Source of the DNA: a virus
Reading direction: 5' to 3' (one strand)
IMG/VR virus record: IMGVR_UViG_3300003323_000449
Location: 1 to 30,689 of that record
DNA: 30,689 nucleotides
Both the position numbers and the translations under genes were made by a program. Shown here piece by piece: positions 1 through 5,637 of the stretch (position 1 is its first letter; each line of letters starts with the position of its first letter). Under the pieces are notes generated by a model, which saw only the letters and a program-made list of their open reading frames with translations, did no database searches and was not told the origin of the DNA.

Positions 1-221
1 ATGTAATACTTTATAGAGAAGATGCCGGAGTGTTTACCGGATTTTACGGAAACTATGCAGAATGTCTGCCTGATAATATTGTTGAAGAAATGGGCTACTT
101 GTCAGAAGAAGAATTATTTGAAGTTCGTTTTTTTTACTACGATTTCGGAGGAAACGGAATTTTAGAATTAGACACGGAGCCAACTCATTGGATGAAATTG
201 CCTGAACCTCCGGAAAATTAA
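1..221 (+). CDS. DUF551-like small protein (5' partial)
   Basis: The reading frame is open at the left edge (first full codon at position 3), so the gene starts outside the window; a GTG at 30 is an internal valine rather than a convincing start. The C-terminus reads PTHWMKLPEPPEN, the signature end of DUF551 proteins (THWMPLPEPP), small proteins common in phages and prophages whose function is unknown. The visible N-terminal part (VILYREDAG...FTGFYG) fits the beta-rich body of that family. It is the first of a run of small plus-strand early genes. The assignment rests on the C-terminal motif; the role is not known. Confidence 0.6.
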   Translation, partial: VILYREDAGVFTGFYGNYAECLPDNIVEEMGYLSEEELFEVRFFYYDFGGNGILELDTEPTHWMKLPEPPEN

Positions 222-225
222 CCCC

Positions 226-248
226 GTGCCATCTTAGGGTGGCACTTT
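226..248 (+). terminator. weak hairpin, possible terminator
   Basis: GTGCCA at 226-231 pairs with TGGCAC at 240-245 around an 8-nt loop, followed by only three Ts. It lies between the DUF551-like gene and the next gene. The short T-run makes it at best a leaky terminator or an RNA-processing or stability hairpin. Confidence 0.3.
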
Positions 249-260
249 AAAACAAGAATT

Positions 261-488
261 ATGGAAGATAAAAAAATAAAAATAACATTTGGAATTCAAC
301 AAAAACATATTGAAAAGATAGAAGAGCGAGTTGCTCACTACGACAGCCTGTTAACAGAGGATGATACACTAAAAGAAGGGTGGATATTGTATGATCGATC
401 TTTCTGGATTAATCGTGGAGAAGAATTCGGATGGGAGCCTTTAACTCTTGCAATCCATTATTTTAAATACAAAAATAAGAACTCATGA
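261..488 (+). CDS. hypothetical phage early protein (75 aa)
   Basis: I do not recognise this small charged protein. Its N-terminus is lysine-rich (MEDKKIKITFG) and the body carries several aromatic residues (W/Y/F in the last 35 residues), suggesting a compact globular fold without membrane segments. Its stop overlaps the start of the next gene in an ATGA at 485-488, the first of three such overlaps linking four genes, so it is very likely translated and co-expressed with its neighbours. Confidence 0.6.
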   Translation: MEDKKIKITFGIQQKHIEKIEERVAHYDSLLTEDDTLKEGWILYDRSFWINRGEEFGWEPLTLAIHYFKYKNKNS

Positions 489-844
489 TAGCACCACAAG
501 AACTTAGAATAGGAAATATTGTTAGGTTAAAATCAAAGAATAAAGATTATGTCATTGATTCAGGATATGAAATTGACACTGGAACTGATTCGGATGATTT
601 TGAGCCCATAGAGCTAACAGAAGACTGGCTCAGAAAATTAAACTTTGTTTGTTTGGGTAAAAAACGTAATTGGTTTGATTATAACCTTAATGGCAGAATA
701 GTTTTAAGCATTTCTTTGGACGGAATACTTTTAATTAACTTAAATGGTGAATTTTCAAATATAGGATCAGTTAAATATGTCCACCAACTCCAAAACTTAA
801 TATTCGCCCTTACCGGGGAAGAACTTAAAATTAAAGAATCATGA
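485..844 (+). CDS. ELRIGN-family phage protein, copy 1 (119 aa)
   Basis: This belongs to a family of small proteins frequent in Bacteroidota phages that begin with (Q/K)ELRIGN, have an ITPEWL-like segment in the middle (here LTEDWLRKLNF) and end with YVHxLQNL followed by ExELK. Here these read QELRIGNIV at residues 5-13, the central tryptophan segment, and KYVHQLQNLIFALTGEELK near the end. A divergent paralogue sits at 9031-9438. No catalytic residues are evident and the function is unknown; it may be an adaptor or regulatory protein. It is coupled by ATGA overlaps to both neighbours (485-488 and 841-844). Confidence 0.8.
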   Translation: MIAPQELRIGNIVRLKSKNKDYVIDSGYEIDTGTDSDDFEPIELTEDWLRKLNFVCLGKKRNWFDYNLNGRIVLSISLDGILLINLNGEFSNIGSVKYVHQLQNLIFALTGEELKIKES

Positions 845-1218
845 ATCTACAATTGTCTTTAAAAACGAAATGGTTTGAAATGACTAAAGCTAGAATTAAA
901 CCAGAAGATTACCGAGAAATAACACCATATTGGTGTAGTAGATTGTTGCAATTTAAATCACAAAATATAAAACAATCAAATTTTGAAGCATTGTTTAATC
1001 TGAATAACTATCAATTTGTCATTGACTTTATAAGTGAGAATTACGATTTCAAACCTTTCGATTTAAATGTTATGACGTTAGGCTATCCTTCAAAAGATGA
1101 TCAGGAAAGAATCTTAAAACTGGAACATGCAGGAATTGAGATCCGGGAAGGAAATCCTGAATGGGGTGCGGAACCAGGTAAACTATACTTTGTAATTAAA
1201 CACGGAAAAAGACTATGA
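841..1218 (+). CDS. ASCH-domain-like protein (125 aa)
   Basis: The N-terminus (LSLKTKWFEMTKARIKPEDY, then REITPYW) matches the pattern of phage ASCH-like proteins, L(S/T)VKxxWFxMIxxGxKxxEYREI-PYW, which belong to the PUA-related superfamily thought to bind RNA or modified nucleotides. The C-terminal part, with GNPEWGAEPGKLYFVI, is also typical of these phage versions. No further catalytic prediction can be made. It overlaps its neighbours by ATGA at both ends, so it is part of the same translationally coupled early operon. Family assignment is by remembered pattern and the molecular role is inferred. Confidence 0.6.
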   Translation: MNLQLSLKTKWFEMTKARIKPEDYREITPYWCSRLLQFKSQNIKQSNFEALFNLNNYQFVIDFISENYDFKPFDLNVMTLGYPSKDDQERILKLEHAGIEIREGNPEWGAEPGKLYFVIKHGKRL

Positions 1219-1646
1219 AACAGTTAGAGATAACCACCAATAAAAGACTCCTTATTGTGGAGTACCCTTCGATAGATTTTGCTAATGGTATTGAGAAAAT
1301 TTCAGAATTTCAGGAAAAATATAAACTCATCTGCAAAGGCTCCGATCTTACTGATGATATTGCGAAAGGGCTAGTTGAAGAAATATACCATCCATCCATT
1401 AGTTTTTATAAAGACTATAATTCTGAAAATCCTAATGAAATTGGGTCCCATTGTGAAATTAAATCCTTCATTTCCGCTATAGAATCGAAAAATTACTATT
1501 GGGGAGAGAATCCATATGAAAAAGAATTAGACAGTTGTAATGCGTACACAGATATGTTTACAATTGCTAAAAGAGCTAGGAAGTATGAAGAAGCAAAAGA
1601 TAGGACCTTCAACCCATCAAAATGTATAATCTTTGAAATAGTGTAA
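1215..1646 (+). CDS. conserved hypothetical early protein (143 aa)
   Basis: This soluble protein of unknown function starts in the ATGA that ends the ASCH-like gene. Segments such as LICKGSDLTDDIAKGLVE and YYWGENPYE recall hypothetical proteins common in Bacteroidota phage early regions, but I cannot name a domain. It has no signal peptide or membrane segment and no obvious metal site. It closes the run of four overlapping genes; after it the coding density drops for about 330 bases. Confidence 0.65.
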   Translation: MKQLEITTNKRLLIVEYPSIDFANGIEKISEFQEKYKLICKGSDLTDDIAKGLVEEIYHPSISFYKDYNSENPNEIGSHCEIKSFISAIESKNYYWGENPYEKELDSCNAYTDMFTIAKRARKYEEAKDRTFNPSKCIIFEIV

Positions 1647-1695
1647 ATATGAAGTATATATTTTACTATTATGTGCAAATATAATTTTTGCAATA

Positions 1696-1788
1696 ATGAA
1701 CTTTAAAGTGAAAAATTATAAAACAGCTTTATTTAGTTCTTTCATATCTGGATTAATTCTTGGAAGGATACTAAGTATTTTGTTTTAG
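1696..1788 (+). CDS. tiny single-span membrane ORF (30 aa)
   Basis: An ATG at 1696 opens a 30-codon frame ending TAG at 1788. The peptide starts MNFKVKNYK and continues with a hydrophobic stretch of about 19 residues (TALFSSFISGLILGRILSI), giving a basic N-terminus and one predicted membrane span. Length and topology resemble the small membrane peptides often found in phage early regions. No family is recognised, and expression is inferred only from its sensible composition in an otherwise gene-free stretch. Confidence 0.35.
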   Translation: MNFKVKNYKTALFSSFISGLILGRILSILF

Positions 1789-1842
1789 TTTAATTACGGA
1801 AACCCACAATACAAAACCAAATAACCAAACTAAATTAGATGT

Positions 1843-1965
1843 ATGAAAGAATTTATTAACGAATGCATGTTCTTCCGGAATAAGGATACTGAATTGAGAA
1901 TAATCGGTGCGCTTGCTTGGTTTTGGATTGCCTGCGTTGTTTATTTGATTTGCTGGATGTTTTAG
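1843..1965 (+). CDS. small membrane ORF (40 aa)
   Basis: An ATG at 1843 opens a 40-codon frame ending TAG at 1965. A polar N-terminus (MKEFINECMFFRNKDTELR) is followed by one hydrophobic, tryptophan-rich segment (IIGALAWFWIACVVYLICW), a clear candidate transmembrane helix. It ends immediately upstream of the promoter for the next gene. Together with the ORF at 1696 it accounts for the 330-base stretch after the early operon. Function unknown. Confidence 0.4.
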   Translation: MKEFINECMFFRNKDTELRIIGALAWFWIACVVYLICWMF

Positions 1966-1973
1966 TATCTTTA
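1944..1973 (+). promoter_or_regulatory. putative Bacteroidota-type promoter
   Basis: TTTG at 1944-1947 and TATCTTTA at 1966-1973, separated by 18 bp, fit the Bacteroidota housekeeping pattern (-33 TTG/TTTG, -7 TAnnTTTG). The expected transcription start falls at about 1977, almost on the ATG at 1978, so the downstream gene would have a very short leader or start at its second ATG (1987). Confidence 0.5.
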
Positions 1974-1977
1974 CACC

Positions 1978-2196
1978 ATGGAAGACATGGAAGAAATAGA
2001 GAAGCAAATAATTGAAATCGTTACCGAACAATTTGAAAAAGATGGAGGCTCAAACGGTGTCACTATGGGAGCGTTTGATCACATTTTAAAATTGCCATTG
2101 CAAGAAAGAAACGAGTTTTTATATCGGATGGCCAAACAGAAGAAAATACATATTTTTCAAAGTTTGAATAATATTCGAGTTACGTTACCAAAATAA
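1978..2196 (+). CDS. hypothetical small protein (72 aa)
   Basis: This short, mostly helical soluble protein (EIEKQIIEIVTEQFEKDGG..., then LPLQERNEFLYRMAKQKKI) looks like a small winged-helix or adaptor-sized fold, but I recognise no family. Two in-frame ATGs, at 1978 and 1987, are possible starts. The promoter box ending at 1973 puts the transcription start at about 1977, so ATG 1987 would leave a short leader and ATG 1978 almost none. The gene stands alone, with its own promoter upstream and a strong terminator directly downstream, and it converges on a minus-strand cassette. Confidence 0.6.
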   Translation: MEDMEEIEKQIIEIVTEQFEKDGGSNGVTMGAFDHILKLPLQERNEFLYRMAKQKKIHIFQSLNNIRVTLPK

Positions 2197-2197
2197 A

Positions 2198-2226
2198 GCC
2201 CCTGAATTAACAGGGGTGTTTTTTTT
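2198..2226 (+). terminator. rho-independent terminator between convergent genes
   Basis: CCCCTG at 2199-2204 pairs with CAGGGG at 2211-2216 around a 6-nt loop, followed by TG and a run of T to 2226. The opposite strand continues from the same stem into a moderately T-rich tail, so it may also stop the minus-strand cassette that ends at 2225. Confidence 0.8.
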
Positions 2227-2422
2227 AATTTATTTTAACCTTTGAAATTTTGTACTTATCAATTATAATAAACCTTTCTAATTCGTCTTTGTATTCTGTT
2301 TTTGCAGAAGACCATTTATTGCGAACAGTGCTTTCAGTAAAATCATACTTACGAACTAGTTCGGATAGCTTTGCAAAGTATTCGCTTTGTAATGTTTGAA
2401 TATTTAGTATTTGCCAAATCAT
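2225..2422 (-). CDS. hypothetical small protein, possible helix-turn-helix (65 aa)
   Basis: This is the second gene of a minus-strand pair, starting 6 nt after the stop of the upstream gene. The centre (LSELVRKYDFTESTVRNKWSS) has the spacing of a helix-turn-helix: a helix, a short turn and a second helix with the STVRNKW segment in the recognition position. It lacks long flanking domains, so if it binds DNA it would act as a small regulator or need a partner. Its stop codon lies in the T-tract of the convergent terminator. No family is recognised and the HTH reading is inference. Confidence 0.5.
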   Translation of the reverse strand: MIWQILNIQTLQSEYFAKLSELVRKYDFTESTVRNKWSSAKTEYKDELERFIIIDKYKISKVKIN

Positions 2423-2428
2423 GATATA

Positions 2429-2890
2429 TTAACTTAGTCTAGTCGCTGTATATTCGATGTCAGAAATTTCGCCTTCAAATTCATCATAGTAATTAAAATT
2501 AAGGCTTCCCCCAATTTTTAAATCTGTCATTTCACCTTTTCTATTAAGGGTATATCCTTCTATTTTTTCACCAATAACACTCAAAGCATCTGTAAAAGTC
2601 TGGCTGTTATTTGTTAGATTATCCTTGATAATTAAAGAATACATTCGATTGTCTATTTCTTGTAAGCCCAAGAAATATGGACTATCTTTTTTGAACCGTC
2701 CTTGATATTCAACTTTTATAAGCGAATTATCTTTTTTCCAAATATTGCAAGTTCCTATTACATAGTGAAAATCAATTGTTTCAATACTATTTAGATACTC
2801 ATTGGCAATTTCTGTAGCTAAATTTATATCTGTTGTATTTATCCAAATAGCTTGAAGTCTGCTGTCGTGTCTAATTACTTTAATATCCAT
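2429..2890 (-). CDS. hypothetical protein of a minus-strand cassette (153 aa)
   Basis: I recognise no family. The sequence begins MDIKVIRHDSRLQAIWINT and looks like an alpha/beta soluble protein with many strand-forming segments (FHYVIGTCNIWKK, LIKVEYQGRF, MYSLIIKDN) and an acidic C-terminus. A longer frame would begin with TTG at 2911, but that codon lies inside the TATATTTG promoter box, so the ATG at 2890 is preferred. It is the first gene of a two-gene operon pointing against the rest of the phage, a common arrangement for accessory (moron, immunity or anti-defence) genes. Confidence 0.6.
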   Translation of the reverse strand: MDIKVIRHDSRLQAIWINTTDINLATEIANEYLNSIETIDFHYVIGTCNIWKKDNSLIKVEYQGRFKKDSPYFLGLQEIDNRMYSLIIKDNLTNNSQTFTDALSVIGEKIEGYTLNRKGEMTDLKIGGSLNFNYYDEFEGEISDIEYTATRLS

Positions 2891-2908
2891 GATTGTTATT
2901 TTATACAA

Positions 2909-2916
2909 CAAATATA
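2909..2916 (-). promoter_or_regulatory. -7 box of promoter for the minus-strand cassette
   Basis: Read on the minus strand this is TATATTTG, an exact match to the Bacteroidota -7 consensus TAnnTTTG, 18 nt upstream of the ATG at 2890. No good -33 TTTG is seen at the usual distance; the region there is a run of A/T that overlaps the TATACTA inverted repeat, so activation or repression by a regulator is plausible. Confidence 0.45.
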
Positions 2917-2930
2917 CAAAAAAAAATTAA

Positions 2931-2975
2931 TATACTAAAAATAGTATAAAAATATAACTAGTTAAATTTATACTA
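2931..2975. promoter_or_regulatory. operator-like repeated TATACTA half-sites
   Basis: TATACTA at 2931-2937 and its inverse TAGTATA at 2942-2948 form a perfect 7-bp inverted repeat with a 4-nt spacer (AAAA). A third half-site, TATACTA, is at 2969-2975. Between them is the perfect palindrome TAACTAGTTA (2955-2964). A weaker relative with the same 4-nt spacer (TAGT-AAAA-ACTA) follows at 3011-3022. The cluster lies between two divergent promoters, where an operator for a dimeric repressor would be expected. Low-complexity AT sequence makes chance repeats possible. Confidence 0.45.
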
Positions 2976-3043
2976 ATTACTGTGTTGTTAGATTGATGAA
3001 TAAAAATTGTTAGTAAAAACTATAAAAAAAGTTAGATTGAGTG

Positions 3044-3074
3044 TTGTTTTGTAATTTTCGTTTTCGTAACTTTA
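3044..3074 (+). promoter_or_regulatory. putative promoter for ninG
   Basis: TTG at 3044-3046 and TAACTTTA at 3067-3074, spaced 20 bp, approximate the Bacteroidota -33/-7 pattern. The predicted transcription start is near 3078, giving a leader of about 14 nt to the ATG at 3092. This placement argues against a longer ninG frame that would begin at 3041 inside the promoter. Confidence 0.45.
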
Positions 3075-3091
3075 CTGTAAAGCAGTTGGAA

Positions 3092-3643
3092 ATGAAGGAG
3101 ATAAAGCCTAAGGAGTGCGTAGTATGTGGGGAGGATTTTATGCCGTTTAAGACAACTGAAAGAGTTTGTTCTTTGACCTGCGCACTTGCTTATGCTAAAT
3201 CAGATGTCGACAAGAAAAACGCTAAAGCTTGGAGAAAAGAGAAGAAGATCAGGAAGGAGGGGCTTAAAACTCACAAAGATTATTTAAACGATTTACAGAA
3301 AGTATTTAACGAGTTTATTAGAGTTAGAGACAAGGGTAAGCCGTGTGTGAGTTGCGGATGTAGAGTTAAAGGAAACGGGCATGCTAGTCATATGTTTTCG
3401 GTTGGATCAAGCCCTTCATTACGTTTTAATGAGGATAATGTTTGGAGAAGCTGTGTAGAATGTAATCTTCATAAGCATGGAAATATAGCAGAATACAGTA
3501 TAAGACTTAGAGAAAAAATAGGTGAAGAAAGATTCAATAGTTTAGTTGTGAATAGAAATATTCCTTTAAAGCTTTCGGTGGAAGAAATTAAGCAATTGAT
3601 TGTAGAATATAGGCAGAAAATTAAATCATTAAAATATGCGTGA
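3092..3643 (+). CDS. ninG: NinG-like recombination protein
   Basis: This matches the lambda NinG (Rap) family, proteins that act on recombination intermediates and stimulate phage recombination. With the ATG at 3092 the protein has 183 residues, near the usual length. Paired cysteines at 9/12 and 26/30 form an N-terminal zinc knuckle; a basic helical linker (about 40-75) follows. A second metal-binding, HNH-like core contains C85-x2-C88, H97-x2-H100 and C121-x2-C124-x2-H127, with RSCVECN typical of the family. The upstream frame to 3041 is excluded because it crosses the promoter. It overlaps the HNH endonuclease gene by 8 nt. Confidence 0.85.
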   Translation: MKEIKPKECVVCGEDFMPFKTTERVCSLTCALAYAKSDVDKKNAKAWRKEKKIRKEGLKTHKDYLNDLQKVFNEFIRVRDKGKPCVSCGCRVKGNGHASHMFSVGSSPSLRFNEDNVWRSCVECNLHKHGNIAEYSIRLREKIGEERFNSLVVNRNIPLKLSVEEIKQLIVEYRQKIKSLKYA

Positions 3644-4217
3644 AATCTGGAAGGATGTAGTAGGTTACGAAGGTTATTATCAAGTCTCTAATCTAAGTCG
3701 AGTAATGAGGATTGCAGGATATGTAAAATACAGAGGCGATAAGAGATGGTGTAATGGCAGGATATTGACGCCTCAGGATAATGGGATGGGATATTATAGA
3801 GTTAAACTAACTGTTGATAATAAGCCAAAGGCTATTATGCTTCATAGAATAATTGCTATGGCATTTATAGAAAATCCTAAAAACGATCCATGTGTAAATC
3901 ATAAAGATGGAAATAAGAAAAATAATAATATTTCAAATCTCGAATGGTGCACGCAAAAATATAACATACTACATGCCAGAGCAACCGGATTAGTTGATTT
4001 AGAGAAGCTGAGAAAAGCGACATCTGCTACTGGAAAGAAAACAGTTAAAAATATTTGTGGATGGAATTCAAGAAAAGTAATAAATAAAAGGAATGGGTTT
4101 ATATATCCAAGTGTAGTGGCAGCGGCAAAAGACCATGGTATAAATAGAAGATATTTACATGATGTTCTTAGTGGGAAGGGTAAAAATGAAACTACATTGG
4201 AGTTCCTTAAGATATGA
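3636..4217 (+). CDS. NUMOD4-HNH homing endonuclease
   Basis: This 193-residue protein carries an N-terminal NUMOD4 domain (EIWKDVVGYEGYYQVSNLSR), an HNH_3-type nuclease core, and a C-terminal NUMOD1-like DNA-binding motif (IYPSVVAAAKDHGINRRYL, residues about 155-180). Expected core residues are present: H70 in MLHRIIAMAF and H89 in VNHKDGNKKNN, followed by SNLEWCT. It is therefore probably an active free-standing homing endonuclease, a mobile gene that cuts alleles lacking it. It starts inside the last codons of ninG and ends 100 nt before the PAPS-reductase-like gene, as expected for insertion between functional genes. Confidence 0.9.
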   Translation: MREIWKDVVGYEGYYQVSNLSRVMRIAGYVKYRGDKRWCNGRILTPQDNGMGYYRVKLTVDNKPKAIMLHRIIAMAFIENPKNDPCVNHKDGNKKNNNISNLEWCTQKYNILHARATGLVDLEKLRKATSATGKKTVKNICGWNSRKVINKRNGFIYPSVVAAAKDHGINRRYLHDVLSGKGKNETTLEFLKI

Positions 4218-4317
4218 TTAATTGTTGTTGAATTACCAAGCACAGATGATGAGTGCAGAGGGGGAGGAGAGTTGGTTGATGAAGGAGGGTGCTTGGTGTT
4301 TTTTAAAAAATGCAAAA

Positions 4318-5163
4318 ATGGATAGATTAATACAATTGGAGGAAAAAGCTCTTAGATTTATAAAAACAATCCGAAGAGCTACCGAAGGCGAAACTCTATT
4401 TGCTTCAAATTCTGGTGGAAAAGATTCTGCTATTGTTGATTATCTTCTGCAGTTAAGCGGTATTGAATATAAGGCATATCACACTAATACAACGCTTGAT
4501 CCTCCAGGGACTATTCTTCATTTAAAAGAATTTTACCCACATGTAGAAATCTTAAAGCCAAATGAAACCTTCTATCAATTAATAAGAAGAAAAGGATTGC
4601 CAACAAGATTAAATAGATATTGTTGCGAACATCTTAAAGAATACGGATCTATAGCTAAAATGGTTTTCGAAGGTGTAAGAAGTGCTGAAAGCAAGAAGAG
4701 ACAAGGGCGTGATTACGTTCAATGTGATAATCGTAAATGGCAAGAAGGTGCACAACATATTTACCCGATCTATGATTGGACAGATAAGGATGTTTGGGAA
4801 TATATTAAGTTTAGAAATATTCAATTAGCACCTCATTACGAAAAATCAAAACCATTTGGATTGAAAAGATTGGGTTGTGTAGGTTGTCCATTGGTAAGTC
4901 CTACAATCAGGCAGAAAGAATTTAAATTATATCCGAAAATTTTAGAAAACATTACTAAAGCTATTGAAGAAGGAATGAAGAACAATCCACAATGGAAATT
5001 ATCTGTTGCAACAGGAGGTGACGCAGGAATTGCTATTCAATGGTGGTTAAGCGGGAAAACAATGAATGAATTCTTCTCTGGAATGAAATTCAGTGGAAGC
5101 AAACAAAACGGATGGTCAGTGTTGAGTGCGAATAAAACTCAACTAGAATTAGAATTTGATTAA
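4318..5163 (+). CDS. PAPS reductase-family (DndC-like) ATP pyrophosphatase
   Basis: This is a member of the adenine-nucleotide alpha-hydrolase superfamily. The PP-loop SGGKDS is at residues 32-37. Cys-Cys at 102-103 (RYCCEH) and C187-x2-C190 (GCVGCP) supply four cysteines that could hold an iron-sulfur cluster, as in assimilatory PAPS/APS reductases and the DNA phosphorothioation protein DndC. YPIYDWTDKDVWEYI is the typical family helix. The C-terminal 90 residues are tryptophan-rich. In phages the substrate is unknown; sulfur transfer to DNA, tRNA or a nucleotide is possible. The ATG at 4318 begins the conserved part; earlier in-frame ATGs (4246, 4249, 4279) add a purine-rich leader of doubtful coding value. 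Confidence 0.85.
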   Translation: MDRLIQLEEKALRFIKTIRRATEGETLFASNSGGKDSAIVDYLLQLSGIEYKAYHTNTTLDPPGTILHLKEFYPHVEILKPNETFYQLIRRKGLPTRLNRYCCEHLKEYGSIAKMVFEGVRSAESKKRQGRDYVQCDNRKWQEGAQHIYPIYDWTDKDVWEYIKFRNIQLAPHYEKSKPFGLKRLGCVGCPLVSPTIRQKEFKLYPKILENITKAIEEGMKNNPQWKLSVATGGDAGIAIQWWLSGKTMNEFFSGMKFSGSKQNGWSVLSANKTQLELEFD

Positions 5164-5204
5164 ACGTGATGCTAGCATATAGGTAATGCGATAAAAAAAT
5201 AATT

Positions 5205-5336
5205 ATGATTTCAAGATGGCTAAATGGTAGGGATTGGATTTTAATTGGATGTTTGATTGTTATTGGATTAACAACTGTTATATATCTTTTTATAAAAGGT
5301 ATTATATGGCTGTTTAATAATATTCAAATATTTTAA
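5205..5336 (+). CDS. small membrane ORF (43 aa)
   Basis: An ATG at 5205 opens a 43-codon frame ending TAA at 5336. MISRWLNGRDW is followed by about 22 hydrophobic residues (ILIGCLIVIGLTTVIYLFI), then a basic residue and a second short hydrophobic run (GIIWLF). This gives a clear single-span, perhaps hairpin, membrane peptide. It lies between the PAPS-reductase-like gene and the structured noncoding region. Function unknown. Confidence 0.4.
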   Translation: MISRWLNGRDWILIGCLIVIGLTTVIYLFIKGIIWLFNNIQIF

Positions 5337-5340
5337 AACG

Positions 5341-5409
5341 TGTTGCCAGTATATGAGATATACGACCTTAACAATAGTTAAGTGTTACTGAGCGAAACAG
5401 GGGGCAACA
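5341..5409 (+). ncRNA. cloverleaf-like structured RNA
   Basis: A perfect 7-bp stem (TGTTGCC 5341-5347 with GGCAACA 5403-5409) encloses three hairpins. These are GTATAT-GAG-ATATAC (5349-5363), CTTAAC-AATA-GTTAAG (5367-5382), and CTG with CAG around the 7-nt loop AGCGAAA (5388-5400). The proportions resemble a shortened tRNA: the third loop keeps C-R-A at the positions conserved in T-loops and sits next to the closing stem. However, the 'anticodon' loop is 4-6 nt and the spacer after the first stem is only 1 nt. A degenerate phage tRNA or another structured RNA are both possible. Confidence 0.4.
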
Positions 5410-5461
5410 GCAAAGTAACTTTAAATGTATCGACAGACAGCCTGGATAGACGGGCAACCAA

Positions 5462-5554
5462 AGAACAGTGGCGGAAGTAGACGCAGAATCCACTAATGGC
5501 AAACTCCATTCGAATAATAGTACAATGGTGCAGGTATCAAATCCTGTCTGTTCT
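5462..5554 (+). tRNA. tRNA-Leu-like sequence with aberrant anticodon arm
   Basis: AGAACAG (5462-5468) and CTGTTCT (5548-5554) form a 7-bp acceptor stem. The D-arm GTGGCGGAAGTAGACGC is strikingly like bacterial tRNA-Leu (GTGGCGGAATTGGTAGACGC) minus three loop bases. A T-arm (GCAGG, 8-nt loop TATCAAAT, CCTGT) abuts the acceptor as in real tRNAs, though its loop is one base too long. CCATT (5506-5510) and AATGG (5524-5528) form a class II-type variable arm. The segment 5485-5505 gives no 5-bp stem with a 7-nt loop, so no anticodon can be assigned. CCA is not encoded; a T-run follows. Probably a pseudo-tRNA or tRNA-like RNA. Confidence 0.45.
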
Positions 5555-5564
5555 TTTTTAAATG

Positions 5565-5578
5565 CCTCGAATTCGAGG
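5565..5578. repeat. 14-bp perfect palindrome
   Basis: CCTCGAATTCGAGG is fully self-complementary, in a gene-free stretch just after the tRNA-like sequence. It could be a dimeric protein-binding site; as RNA it has little loop and would not make a good terminator. Confidence 0.5.
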
Positions 5579-5637
5579 GAGATTGATTTAATGCAGTAGG
5601 AACTATTTTTTTCATATTAATATTTTGTGATTTGGTG

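Noticed and set aside
1696-1698. Promoter box TAATTTTTG just upstream of the 30-codon ORF
   Set aside because: It has one T too many for TAnnTTTG and no -33 partner, so it was not annotated.
3041-3091. Longer ninG frame
   Set aside because: It begins with GTG inside the predicted promoter, and residues before ATG 3092 do not resemble NinG.
3899-4315. Minus-strand frame of 138 codons opposite the HNH gene
   Set aside because: Shadow of the plus-strand coding sequence; Ser/Phe-rich composition and no known features.
4222-4317. N-terminal extension of the PAPS-reductase-like gene
   Set aside because: The frame opens with TTG at 4222 and passes through a purine-rich stretch without family resemblance; the conserved protein begins at ATG 4318. 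Starts at 4246 or 4249 cannot be fully excluded.
5341-5560. Group I intron or tmRNA
   Set aside because: GGATAGACGGG recalls the tmRNA 5' end, but no tag reading frame or matching 3' domain was found, and the conserved intron P7/P3 elements are not recognisable.
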